A stretch of DNA of 8,715 bases, taken from contig JACZQQ010000108.1 of NCBI GenBank assembly GCA_022545645.1, positions 1 to 8,715 of the forward strand. The letters are read 5' to 3'. This document shows positions 1-6,380 of this stretch, one piece after another. Under the pieces are notes generated by a model that was not told the origin of the DNA, searched no databases, and worked only from the letters and a program-made list of their open reading frames with translations. The translations under genes and the position numbers were made by a program. Origin of the DNA: Acidobacteriota bacterium (GTDB taxonomy: Bacteria > Acidobacteriota > UBA6911 > RPQK01 > JADFOI01). How positions within the stretch are numbered: position 1 is the first letter of the stretch; each line of letters begins with the position of its first letter.

Positions 1-758
1 CGTTCCACAGGATACAGTTCACGAGCGATCTCCTTCCTTCGGATTTAATCGGGTCATCCATTTTTAACCAGGTGGACCATCAGTTTGAGTTTCGCAAGGG
101 ACCGCTGTTTGCCAATGTGGTTTTAGCTGACGAAATCAATCGGACGACTCCGAAAACTCAGAGTGCTCTTTTGGAGGCGATGAGTGAAGGGAAGGTCACC
201 ATTGATAACGAGACTTACGAGCTTCCCCGGCCTTTCGTGGTGATTGCCACCCAGAATCCCATCGAACACCATGGCACCTACCCCTTGCCGGAGTCGCAGC
301 TTGATCGCTTTCTGATGCGCCTTCAAATGGGTTATCCCAGTCAGGCCGACGAGAAGGAGATTATTCGCTCTCACATCAACTACGAAACGGCCGACCAGCT
401 CACCCCGGTGATATCGGCCCAGGAAGTCCAGGAAGCCCAGAAGCTGATCGAGAAGGTGGAGGTGGAAGATAGCCTTTTGGACTACCTCATGACTCTGGTG
501 GAGGCTACTCGCAAGAGCGAATTCCTCACCCTGGGAGTCAGCCCTCGGGGCGCCATGGCACTGTACCAGGCCGCCCAGGCGAGAGCCTTTTCCCGAGAGC
601 GCTATTACTGCATACCCGATGACTTCAAGCGACTGGCCGTACCTGTCTTTTCACACCGCGTAATCGTCAGTGCCAAGTATTCTTCTCCCCTCCAAAGCCG
701 TGAAGAATCGGACGCCATCATCCAGGGATTGATCGATGAAGTGGAGATTCCGCTTTAG
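1..758 (+). CDS. moxR: MoxR-family AAA+ ATPase (5' end outside window)
   Basis: This is the C-terminal part of a MoxR-type AAA+ ATPase, a chaperone-like ATPase thought to help mature or insert partner proteins, commonly encoded beside DUF58 and transglutaminase membrane proteins. The frame is open from base 3 with no stop, and it reads RIQFTSDLLPSDLIGSSIF just inside the edge, which is standard MoxR sequence. The gene therefore starts upstream; the GTG at 72 is internal. Seen here: the Walker B motif VVLADEINR (about 117-143), sensor-1 region ATQNP (from 246), the ESQLDRF segment with the candidate arginine finger (about 291-313), and the C-terminal lid with GVSPRGAMAL (about 534-563). The Walker A loop would lie outside the window. 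The gene ends in TAG at 756-758, and the next gene starts inside it, 23 nt before its end, suggesting translational coupling. The family is certain; the true substrate is unknown. Confidence 0.95.
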   Translation, partial: FHRIQFTSDLLPSDLIGSSIFNQVDHQFEFRKGPLFANVVLADEINRTTPKTQSALLEAMSEGKVTIDNETYELPRPFVVIATQNPIEHHGTYPLPESQLDRFLMRLQMGYPSQADEKEIIRSHINYETADQLTPVISAQEVQEAQKLIEKVEVEDSLLDYLMTLVEATRKSEFLTLGVSPRGAMALYQAAQARAFSRERYYCIPDDFKRLAVPVFSHRVIVSAKYSSPLQSREESDAIIQGLIDEVEIPL

Positions 759-2031
759 GCGCATGCCCGCCTGGGTGCAGATCAAGGGCATTAAAGAGTT
801 CTTCTGGCCTTCTGCTTTTCTGATTTCTGCCTTTATTCTGGCGGTTTTGAGTTCCATGGCCCGGCGCAGCGGGCAATACTACGCCGCGGGTGCTCTGGCC
901 GTTATTTCCCTGATTTTTGCCTTTGTTGTCTGTGTCACGCTTCTCCCCAGACTGGTCGCTCGCCTCAAGCTGGACTTCTTGAACAACCTACGCTTTTTCC
1001 GGTTTACTCACCGGGGAGCCTTTTTCATTCTGATTGTTCTCATGATCTCCTTTGCAACATTCAATACCGGTAACAACTTGCTGGTTCTGATTCTTTCATT
1101 TTTGTTGGCTTCTCTGGTGGCCTCCGGGATTGTGGCCAAACTGGTCCTTTTTGGACTCAAAATCAGTCTCAGTATTCCAATCGGCATCCATGCCAAAAGG
1201 AAAGCCATCTTCTTGATCACCCTGCACAATTTGAAAAAGGTATTTCCTTCTTTCGCTCTGAGACTCAAAGGAGAAAAACAGGGAGGTGGAGACGTGGAGG
1301 GTACCGATTTCTTTGTGCAAGAGAAGATCTTCCCCTATGTTCGAGCAGGCGAGAAGCTGAGGTTGCGGCTGCACTGTGTATTCCGGCGCAGAGGAATTTA
1401 TCCTTTGCAAGGCTTTGATATCAGGACAACTTTTCCGTTCGGACTGTTCTGGCGAGGCAAACAATTGGATGCTTGTGGAGACATCGTTGTTTATCCTGAG
1501 CTGTGCGATTTGAATCCTCTTTTTCTCCAACATCCTTATGTCCAAGGAGTGGAGCACGCAAATCGCAGGGGTTGGGGCAGTGAACTCTACAATGTTCGCC
1601 CCTACCAACGGGATGACGATGCCCGCTTTGTACACTGGAAGGCTACCGCTAAACTGGCGCGTTTGATGGTGAAGGACTTTGCTCGAGAGAAGGAGCAGGT
1701 TCCTTTCAATGTGTTCTTTTCGACCTATTTGCCGGATCGCTCACCCTCCAATCTGGAGCAATTCGAAAAGGCGGTCTCCTATATCGCTTCTCTCGGCGAT
1801 TACTATCGAGGGAAGGGGCAAAAATTTAAATTCAGTTCAGGCGAGTTTGAAGTTGCCGTCAATGGAAGAACGGAGGAAATTGAGGCGTTCATGAAATACC
1901 TGGCCCAAGTGCAGCCTGCCGAGCGTCCACATTTCGACTCCAGGGAGGCGACTGCGCCCTGCATCGTGTTTTGGGCCGGGGATGCGGCGCAACTGGGAGA
2001 TATTCCTTATGTGGATTATTTGCAGTTGTAG
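736..2031 (+). CDS. DUF58 domain membrane protein
   Basis: A 431-residue membrane-anchored protein with a cytoplasmic-type DUF58 domain, the usual genetic partner of MoxR ATPases. Hydrophobic segments lie at about residues 22-41, 49-71, 94-109 and 113-139. The FNTGNNLLVLILSFLLA stretch at 109-125 is typical of the N-terminal membrane part of the family. The DUF58 signature RDDDARFVHWKATAK is at residues 292-306, followed by LMVKDFAREKE. DUF58 proteins are often related to von Willebrand A folds, but I do not see a clear MIDAS metal site. I chose ATG 736 because AGGG lies at a good distance upstream (about 724-727), although it overlaps moxR by 23 nt. ATG 763 (residue 10) would avoid the overlap but has no well-spaced Shine-Dalgarno. 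Biochemical function is unknown; a role with MoxR and the downstream transglutaminase in envelope assembly is inferred from gene order. Confidence 0.92.
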   Translation: MKWRFRFRRMPAWVQIKGIKEFFWPSAFLISAFILAVLSSMARRSGQYYAAGALAVISLIFAFVVCVTLLPRLVARLKLDFLNNLRFFRFTHRGAFFILIVLMISFATFNTGNNLLVLILSFLLASLVASGIVAKLVLFGLKISLSIPIGIHAKRKAIFLITLHNLKKVFPSFALRLKGEKQGGGDVEGTDFFVQEKIFPYVRAGEKLRLRLHCVFRRRGIYPLQGFDIRTTFPFGLFWRGKQLDACGDIVVYPELCDLNPLFLQHPYVQGVEHANRRGWGSELYNVRPYQRDDDARFVHWKATAKLARLMVKDFAREKEQVPFNVFFSTYLPDRSPSNLEQFEKAVSYIASLGDYYRGKGQKFKFSSGEFEVAVNGRTEEIEAFMKYLAQVQPAERPHFDSREATAPCIVFWAGDAAQLGDIPYVDYLQL

Positions 2032-2065
2032 ACAAGGAGCTTGAGAGGGACAGTAAAAGAGAAGC

Positions 2066-4150
2066 ATGGGTTTTGAAAAGGCTTTCAAACTATCGAGCTA
2101 CCTTCTGTTGCTTTCGGGTTTTGTCGCCCTGTTTGCAAGTGAAGCCCTTGGTAGTGTGGTGACGGCACTCTATATTCTGGTAGTGGTGGCGAGTTGGAGG
2201 GCTCGAATTCTCAACATTCCCAATTGGGTTCAAGGGATCCTCTTTTTTGTTTTCATCGCCTTCTTTGTGTTTGACGCCTTGAACCTATCCGACTTTGTCA
2301 GTGCTACGGTCCATCTGTTGGTCTTGGTCAGTCTCGTGAAACTCTTCACTCTACAGACGGAAAGGGATTACTTGATCCTCTATTCGGTCTCCTTTGGGTT
2401 CCTGCTGTTTGCGTCCGCCTACACCATCTCCATTTCCTTTCTCGCCGTACTGGTGCTGTACATATTTTCCTCAATCCTGACCTTTATCCTTTTCGAGAGC
2501 AAGAAGGCCTACGAAGCCAATCGATCCGCTCATTTTTCACTGAAAGGCTATGCCCATGTGGCTTTGGGAATCACCGTGCTCATTATCCTGATTTCCATAC
2601 CCATTTTCGTGGTGATTCCTCGCGTTTCGCTTGGATTTTTCCAACTGGATAGGCCTGTGGATGTCCATGTAAGCGGTTTCTCAGACAAGGTTAACCTGGG
2701 TGATATTGGACAGATCCTGGTCAACTCGGAAGTGGTGATGCGAGCGAAGCTCGACACTGCTCTGGAAAATATATCCCCGAAGCTGAAGTGGCGGGGTATT
2801 GCTCTGGACTACTACGATACCAGGAGCTGGTCTAATACGAGAGTGGGTTTTCATCGAATTTATCGAGATGGCAGATATGGAGGGATCCCTGTTTCCCGGG
2901 ATCGCCGCAGCAACGAGTTTTTGGTTCGGCAAGATATCCTGCTGGAGCCCTTCAGCAATGTGATCTTTGGAGCGCCTCAGATGGTTTTACTGACCGGAGA
3001 CGTCGTTTCGGGAAATTTCCTCTTTGCCGACGGCAATGACTCGATTGGTATTTATCGGCAGGGACAAGGGGCTCTCAGATATGTGGTCTACTCAGACCTG
3101 ATCACGCGGGAAGAGCAATTGGCTCATCCTTCGGAAGTTGCTGCCATCCCGGAGGTTGCACTTCAGCGTTATTTACAGCTTCCCGACCTGGATCCTCAAA
3201 TTTACAGGCTGGCGGAAGAAATGACGGAGAAGCAAGACAGCCGTCTCGATAAGGCACTGGCCATCGAATATTTTCTGAAGGGAAACTACGGGTATTCGCT
3301 GGATAACCTGTCAGCAAAGGCTGAAGATCCTCTTTATGATTTCCTGATGGAGACCAAATCCGGACATTGTGAATACTTCGCCACTGCGCAAGCGGTATTG
3401 ATGCGCACCCTCGGCATTCCCACGCGCGTCGTCAATGGGTTTCGCCTGGGAGAATACAATGAGTTCAGCAACTACTTCATTGTTCGACAATCGGATGCAC
3501 ACAGTTGGGTGGAGGGTTACTTTCCCGATCTGGGATGGGTGGAGTTTGATTCCACTCCCTCGATCGATTTTGTCCAGCCCAGGCTCTCCTTTTCCCGATC
3601 GTTTAACCAGTTTCTCGATGCGATGGATATGTTTTGGACGGAAATCATCACCTTCGATCGAGTGAGCCAGATCGGGTTTTTTCGCTCAGTCCGTTTCAAT
3701 TTTCGTGACACTTGGACAAGAATCTCTGACCTTTCCATGGAACTCACGGAGTTCTCCGATCTGGAATGGCTGATTCGTTTCAAGGCCTGGGATGTTTCGA
3801 AGGTCCTTTATTTGGTCCTGGGCTCGCTGATCATCGCCATTGTTTGGGCCTTTCGTCGATACCGCAGATATTTCCGGATTGTTTACAAACAGTGGTTTTT
3901 CAAGCAGGAAAGCTCAAGGATCGCCCCGGAGTATTATCTGGAGATGCTGGATCTTCTGAATCGCAAGGGATTTGAGAAACAAGCAGCCGAGACACCTCAT
4001 GAGTTCGTGAAGAGAATCCAACTGGAGTTTGACCCACCTGAGCCGGCTTTCATCACACAACTTTACTACCGCAATCGTTTCGGGAATATCCCCCTGAGAA
4101 CCTCGGATCTGTCACAGGTATACGGCTGGTTGAAGGAACTGCGACGTTAG
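2066..4150 (+). CDS. tgpA: TgpA-type membrane transglutaminase-like protein
   Basis: A 694-residue polytopic membrane protein with the DUF3488 - transglutaminase core - DUF4129 arrangement of TgpA proteins. About six hydrophobic segments occupy residues 12-190, ending in the family-like IPIFVVIPR motif (178-186). A large soluble domain follows, predicted outside the cytoplasm. It contains the papain-like triad: Cys435 in SGHCEYFA, His479 in DAHSWVEGYF and Asp495 in WVEFDSTPS. All three residues are present, so it is probably an active enzyme. A further membrane segment (about 579-598) is followed by an Arg-rich stop-transfer and a C-terminal DUF4129-like tail with YLEMLDLLNRKG and LYYRNRFG. 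P. aeruginosa TgpA is reported essential and periplasmic, but its substrate is not settled. The start at ATG 2066 is forced by an in-frame TAA at 2054-2056; a purine-rich AGAGAAG sits just before it. The gap to the DUF58 gene is 34 nt, consistent with one operon. Confidence 0.93.
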   Translation: MGFEKAFKLSSYLLLLSGFVALFASEALGSVVTALYILVVVASWRARILNIPNWVQGILFFVFIAFFVFDALNLSDFVSATVHLLVLVSLVKLFTLQTERDYLILYSVSFGFLLFASAYTISISFLAVLVLYIFSSILTFILFESKKAYEANRSAHFSLKGYAHVALGITVLIILISIPIFVVIPRVSLGFFQLDRPVDVHVSGFSDKVNLGDIGQILVNSEVVMRAKLDTALENISPKLKWRGIALDYYDTRSWSNTRVGFHRIYRDGRYGGIPVSRDRRSNEFLVRQDILLEPFSNVIFGAPQMVLLTGDVVSGNFLFADGNDSIGIYRQGQGALRYVVYSDLITREEQLAHPSEVAAIPEVALQRYLQLPDLDPQIYRLAEEMTEKQDSRLDKALAIEYFLKGNYGYSLDNLSAKAEDPLYDFLMETKSGHCEYFATAQAVLMRTLGIPTRVVNGFRLGEYNEFSNYFIVRQSDAHSWVEGYFPDLGWVEFDSTPSIDFVQPRLSFSRSFNQFLDAMDMFWTEIITFDRVSQIGFFRSVRFNFRDTWTRISDLSMELTEFSDLEWLIRFKAWDVSKVLYLVLGSLIIAIVWAFRRYRRYFRIVYKQWFFKQESSRIAPEYYLEMLDLLNRKGFEKQAAETPHEFVKRIQLEFDPPEPAFITQLYYRNRFGNIPLRTSDLSQVYGWLKELRR

Positions 4151-4168
4151 AAACCTCACCTGATTACT

Positions 4169-4197
4169 CGGACAGGCTCGAAACTCCCTGATATAAT
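4169..4197 (+). promoter_or_regulatory. Predicted sigma70-type promoter of rimO, leaderless layout
   Basis: A perfect -10 hexamer TATAAT lies at 4192-4197. Exactly 17 nt upstream is CGGACA (4169-4174), which matches 4 of 6 positions of TTGACA. A transcript would begin around 4203-4205, only 2-4 nt before the rimO ATG at 4207, and no Shine-Dalgarno is visible there. The site lies in the 56-nt gap after the transglutaminase gene, so it would give rimo-yacG-pgpA transcription independent of the upstream module. The hexamers and spacing are seen directly; the start point is inferred. Confidence 0.6.
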
Positions 4198-4206
4198 GGC
4201 CCCCTC

Positions 4207-5547
4207 ATGAAAATCGGATTTGTGAGTCTGGGCTGTCCCAAGAACCTCGTCGATAGCGAGGTCATGCTGGGACTCCTGGCTCAAAGCGGAAACGAAATCA
4301 CCACATCCCAGGAGGATGCCGAAGTGATTGTGGTGAATACCTGTGGCTTCATCGAGAGTGCGAAGCAGGAGTCCATCGACACCATCCTGGAAATGGCGCA
4401 GCAGAAAATCAAGGGGAATTGCCGCAAACTTATTGTGGCCGGCTGTCTGGTGGAGAGATATCGAAAAGAGCTCATGGAGCAAATTCCTGAGATCGATGCC
4501 GTTATTGGAACCAATGAAATCCCGGATATCCTTAAGGTCTGTGGTGAAGCTCCTCAAATCGGCAGCGTTCCTCAATACCAATCCCGAGAGCTGTACCTTT
4601 ACTCCGATTTCGATCCTCGAGTGCTGACCACTCCAGGTTACAGTGCCTACGTTAAAATTGCTGAAGGCTGTGATCACCCCTGTAGCTTTTGCGTGATTCC
4701 GCAGATGCGCGGCCCCTTCCGCAGTCGCCCCATGGACTCCATTCTGAGAGAAGCGAGCAGCCTGGCAAAGCAGGGGATCAAGGAGCTGAATCTCATCGGG
4801 CAGGACACCACCATGTACGGTTGGGATCTGGAAAATCGCCGTGGTCTGGCCGACCTGATCCGGGGACTCGGTGAGGTTGAAGGGATCGAGTGGGTCCGTG
4901 TGCTCTATGTTTATCCCAACAACGTTTATGATGAGCTACTGGAAGCGATTGCCCAGACTCCTTCCGCCTGTAAATATATCGACATTCCTCTTCAACATGC
5001 CTCACGGAGAGTTCTCAAGAGCATGAAAAGGGGCGGAAATCGAAGCTCCCTCTCCAGGTTGATCGAGCGAATCCGGAGCGGCATTCCCGAAGTCGCCATT
5101 CGCACCACGATGATCGTTGGGTTTCCGGGCGAGAAGGAAGAGGATGTGGATGAATTGATGGGGTTTGTCGAAGAGATGCGATTCGATCGGCTGGGTGTCT
5201 TTACCTATTCTGACGAAGAGGATTGTGCTGCCTATCCACTCGATGAGAAAGTTCCTGAGGATGTCAAAAAGGATCGTCAGAAGCGGTTGATGGAATTACA
5301 GGCAGGAATCTCAAGAGAGAAGAATCGCCAAATGATCGGAAAGTGTTTGCCTGTCTTGGTGGAGGGATTGTCCAAAGAGAGCGACTTGCTGTGGGAAGGC
5401 CGACTTTCGACTCAGGCTCCTGATATTGATGGGGTTGTCTACTTGAACGACGGGGTCAGCGAGCAGACCCGGCCCGGCGACATCGTTCCCGTTAGAATCA
5501 CCGAGGCTCACGAATACGATCTTGTCGGAATGATTTCCTCGGTGTGA
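4207..5547 (+). CDS. rimO: Ribosomal protein S12 methylthiotransferase RimO
   Basis: RimO is a cytoplasmic radical-SAM enzyme that adds a methylthio group to the conserved aspartate of ribosomal protein S12. The 446 residues match the family's usual length. The N-terminal UPF0004 domain carries three cluster cysteines, Cys10 (LGCPKN), Cys46 (NTCGF) and Cys80 (AGCLVE). The radical-SAM CxxxCxxC is Cys155, Cys159 and Cys162 (GCDHPCSFC), followed by VIPQMRGPFRSR. A C-terminal TRAM domain for RNA or protein contact covers roughly residues 380-446. The N-terminal GCPKNLVDSE distinguishes RimO from the tRNA enzyme MiaB. The ATG at 4207 gives the standard family start MKIGFVSLGC; no Shine-Dalgarno precedes it and a TATAAT lies 9 nt upstream, so leaderless translation is likely. 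Its stop TGA overlaps the yacG start (TGATG), implying coupling with the downstream genes. Confidence 0.98.
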   Translation: MKIGFVSLGCPKNLVDSEVMLGLLAQSGNEITTSQEDAEVIVVNTCGFIESAKQESIDTILEMAQQKIKGNCRKLIVAGCLVERYRKELMEQIPEIDAVIGTNEIPDILKVCGEAPQIGSVPQYQSRELYLYSDFDPRVLTTPGYSAYVKIAEGCDHPCSFCVIPQMRGPFRSRPMDSILREASSLAKQGIKELNLIGQDTTMYGWDLENRRGLADLIRGLGEVEGIEWVRVLYVYPNNVYDELLEAIAQTPSACKYIDIPLQHASRRVLKSMKRGGNRSSLSRLIERIRSGIPEVAIRTTMIVGFPGEKEEDVDELMGFVEEMRFDRLGVFTYSDEEDCAAYPLDEKVPEDVKKDRQKRLMELQAGISREKNRQMIGKCLPVLVEGLSKESDLLWEGRLSTQAPDIDGVVYLNDGVSEQTRPGDIVPVRITEAHEYDLVGMISSV

Positions 5548-5735
5548 TGAGCATGAAGCGGCGAAAACCGCGCTGTCCTACCTGTGGTCAGAAGATCTCG
5601 CCAGATAGCCCTTTCATACCCTTTTGCAGCCCCCGCTGCCGTCTTCTCGATTTGGGAAAATGGCTTGACGGAGACTATAGCATCCCGGGCCCTCGGGTCT
5701 CTGACACTGAAACTGAGACTGAAGTGGAGGAATGA
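5547..5735 (+). CDS. yacG: YacG-family zinc-binding DNA gyrase inhibitor
   Basis: A 62-residue protein of the YacG family, small zinc-finger proteins that in E. coli bind GyrB and block DNA gyrase. The zinc ligands are the four cysteines of CPTC (Cys10, Cys13) and FCSPRC (Cys27, Cys31), counted from ATG 5547. The downstream family signature RLLDLGKWLDGDYSIPG is intact. The acidic Glu/Thr-rich tail (TETETEVEE) is typical of the variable C-terminus. Three in-frame starts are possible: GTG 5544, ATG 5547 and ATG 5553. I prefer 5547 because it overlaps the rimO stop as TGATG, a common reinitiation arrangement, and none has a strong Shine-Dalgarno. Its last codons contain the GGAGG that probably serves pgpA. 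The family call is firm; activity on gyrase in this organism is inferred. Confidence 0.93.
   Translation: MSMKRRKPRCPTCGQKISPDSPFIPFCSPRCRLLDLGKWLDGDYSIPGPRVSDTETETEVEE
5726..5730 (+). promoter_or_regulatory. Shine-Dalgarno that decides the pgpA start
   Basis: A perfect GGAGG lies inside the last codons of yacG. It is 6 nt from the CTG at 5737, an ideal spacing, but only 1 nt from the out-of-frame ATG at 5732. It therefore supports CTG 5737 as the pgpA start. Confidence 0.65.
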
Positions 5736-5736
5736 C

Positions 5737-6198
5737 CTGGATCGTTTCATTCGCGTCTTTGTCACCGGATTGGGTGTGGGTTATCTGCCCCTGGCTCCAG
5801 GAACCTGGGCCTCTCTAGCAACGCTATTGCCGGTTCTCAGTGTTCACTGGCTTTTTCCCTTGCATGAAACGATGGTTCTGGGCAGCCTTGTGGCTCTGCT
5901 GACTTTCCCCGCTGTGGTCTTTTCAACCCGATTCTCTCGTTCCGAAGGCGATCCTGATCCTTCAAAGATCGTCATCGATGAGATTTTGGGGCAAATGCTC
6001 TGCCTTTTGTTTGTTCCTGTCTCCGCAGTCTCTTTAGGGGCCGGATTTTTGCTCTTTCGCTTCTTTGATATTGTGAAGCCCTTTCCGGTCCGCAGTAGTG
6101 AGAAATTACCGGGAGGAATGGGAATCGTTTGCGATGACCTGATTGCGGGTCTCTACGCCGGCTTGTGCTTGAAAATCCTAATCTGGCTGGTAGGCTGA
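5737..6198 (+). CDS. pgpA: Phosphatidylglycerophosphatase A, probable CTG start
   Basis: PgpA removes the phosphate from phosphatidylglycerophosphate at the inner membrane, giving phosphatidylglycerol. From CTG 5737 the protein has 153 residues, a normal length. Conserved family blocks are GYLPLAPGTWASL near the N-terminus, KIVIDEILGQ in the middle, LFRFFDIVKPFPVR, and the C-terminal PGGMGIVCDDLIAGLYAG with its acidic pair. Hydrophobic segments between these fit a small integral membrane enzyme. No ATG, GTG or TTG is available in frame between the yacG stop and the first conserved block; the nearest in-frame ATG is 5584, deep inside yacG, and would add 51 atypical residues. CTG 5737 is 1 nt after the yacG stop with GGAGG 6 nt upstream. 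The alternative is a one-base deletion that put ATG 5732 out of frame. Function is confident; the start is less so. Confidence 0.9.
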   Translation: MDRFIRVFVTGLGVGYLPLAPGTWASLATLLPVLSVHWLFPLHETMVLGSLVALLTFPAVVFSTRFSRSEGDPDPSKIVIDEILGQMLCLLFVPVSAVSLGAGFLLFRFFDIVKPFPVRSSEKLPGGMGIVCDDLIAGLYAGLCLKILIWLVG

Positions 6199-6200
6199 GA

Positions 6201-6298
6201 GCAGACCACGGACAACGGACAACAGAAAACAGACAACAGACAGCTGACAACTGACAACTGACAGCTGACAACAGACAAGAGAGGACTGAGTGCTGACA
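6201..6298. repeat. Heptamer tandem array, 14 units, consensus ACNGACA
   Basis: Fourteen consecutive 7-nt units fill 98 nt without any phase slip. Units include ACGGACA twice (6208-6221), ACAGACA three times, ACTGACA twice and GCTGACA three times. The units at 6201, 6222, 6278 and 6285 are degenerate. The strand is almost free of T, while the complement is rich in TGTCAG and TGTC. There are no spacers, so this is not a CRISPR. Short heptamer repeats of this kind are known as dispersed intergenic sequence in several bacterial groups; their role is not established. Confidence 0.9.
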
Positions 6299-6315
6299 GA
6301 TTTGAAGCTGGAAAC

Positions 6316-6346
6316 TTGGAACCTGGAACGCGGGCGAAGCCCGCTA
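6316..6346 (+). repeat. 31-nt direct repeat, unit 1, with GAA hairpin
   Basis: The unit begins TTGGAACCTGGAACGCG and is followed by a hairpin. Its perfect 6-bp stem pairs 6330-6335 with 6339-6344 around a GAA loop (6336-6338). It matches unit 2 at 26 of 31 positions. The core GCGAAGC is a known exceptionally stable DNA mini-hairpin sequence. Confidence 0.85.
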
Positions 6347-6377
6347 TTGGAACCTGGAACGCGCGCGAAGCGCGAGT
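6347..6377 (+). repeat. 31-nt direct repeat, unit 2, with GAA hairpin
   Basis: This is a tandem copy of the preceding unit; the first 17 nt are identical. Its hairpin has a 5-bp stem (6362-6366 with 6370-6374) around the same GAA loop. The G-C pair 6333-6341 of unit 1 is replaced by the C-G pair 6364-6372, so pairing is kept. The unit ends 3 nt before the cinA ATG. Confidence 0.85.
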
Positions 6378-6380
6378 GAT

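Larger units (their letters stand above)
6199..6380. other. Intergenic repeat cassette between pgpA and cinA
   Basis: This 182-nt gap holds no convincing gene. Its left part is a 7-nt periodic array (6201-6298). A transition (6299-6315) already contains GGAAAC-like units. Its right part is two 31-nt direct repeats with GAA-loop hairpins (6316-6377). I see no clear promoter or Shine-Dalgarno for cinA here. Long open frames across it on the minus strand come from the periodic sequence and are not taken as genes. Confidence 0.8.

Noticed and set aside
72..758. GTG 72 as a genuine start of the MoxR gene
   Set aside because: The frame continues open to the left edge with conserved MoxR sequence, and a start at 72 would remove the nucleotide-binding Walker A loop.
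4156..4677. Minus-strand 173-codon frame antisense to rimO
   Set aside because: It is a shadow of the highly conserved rimO reading frame with no recognisable domain.
5584..5736. ATG 5584 as the pgpA start, giving a 204-residue protein
   Set aside because: It would overlap most of the well-supported yacG gene in another frame and add 51 residues unlike PgpA N-termini.
5972..6271. Minus-strand 99-codon frame over the pgpA end and heptamer array
   Set aside because: Its N-terminal part is translated heptamer repeat and the rest is antisense to conserved pgpA blocks; such repeat-derived frames are typical false genes.
6201..6298. CRISPR-like repeat array
   Set aside because: Units are only 7 nt, contiguous, with no spacers and no cas genes nearby.
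6306..6380. N-terminal extension of cinA through the repeat cassette
   Set aside because: The frame is open back to a TGA at 6303, but it has no ATG, GTG or TTG start and would only translate repeats; ATG 6381 gives the normal CinA N-terminus.
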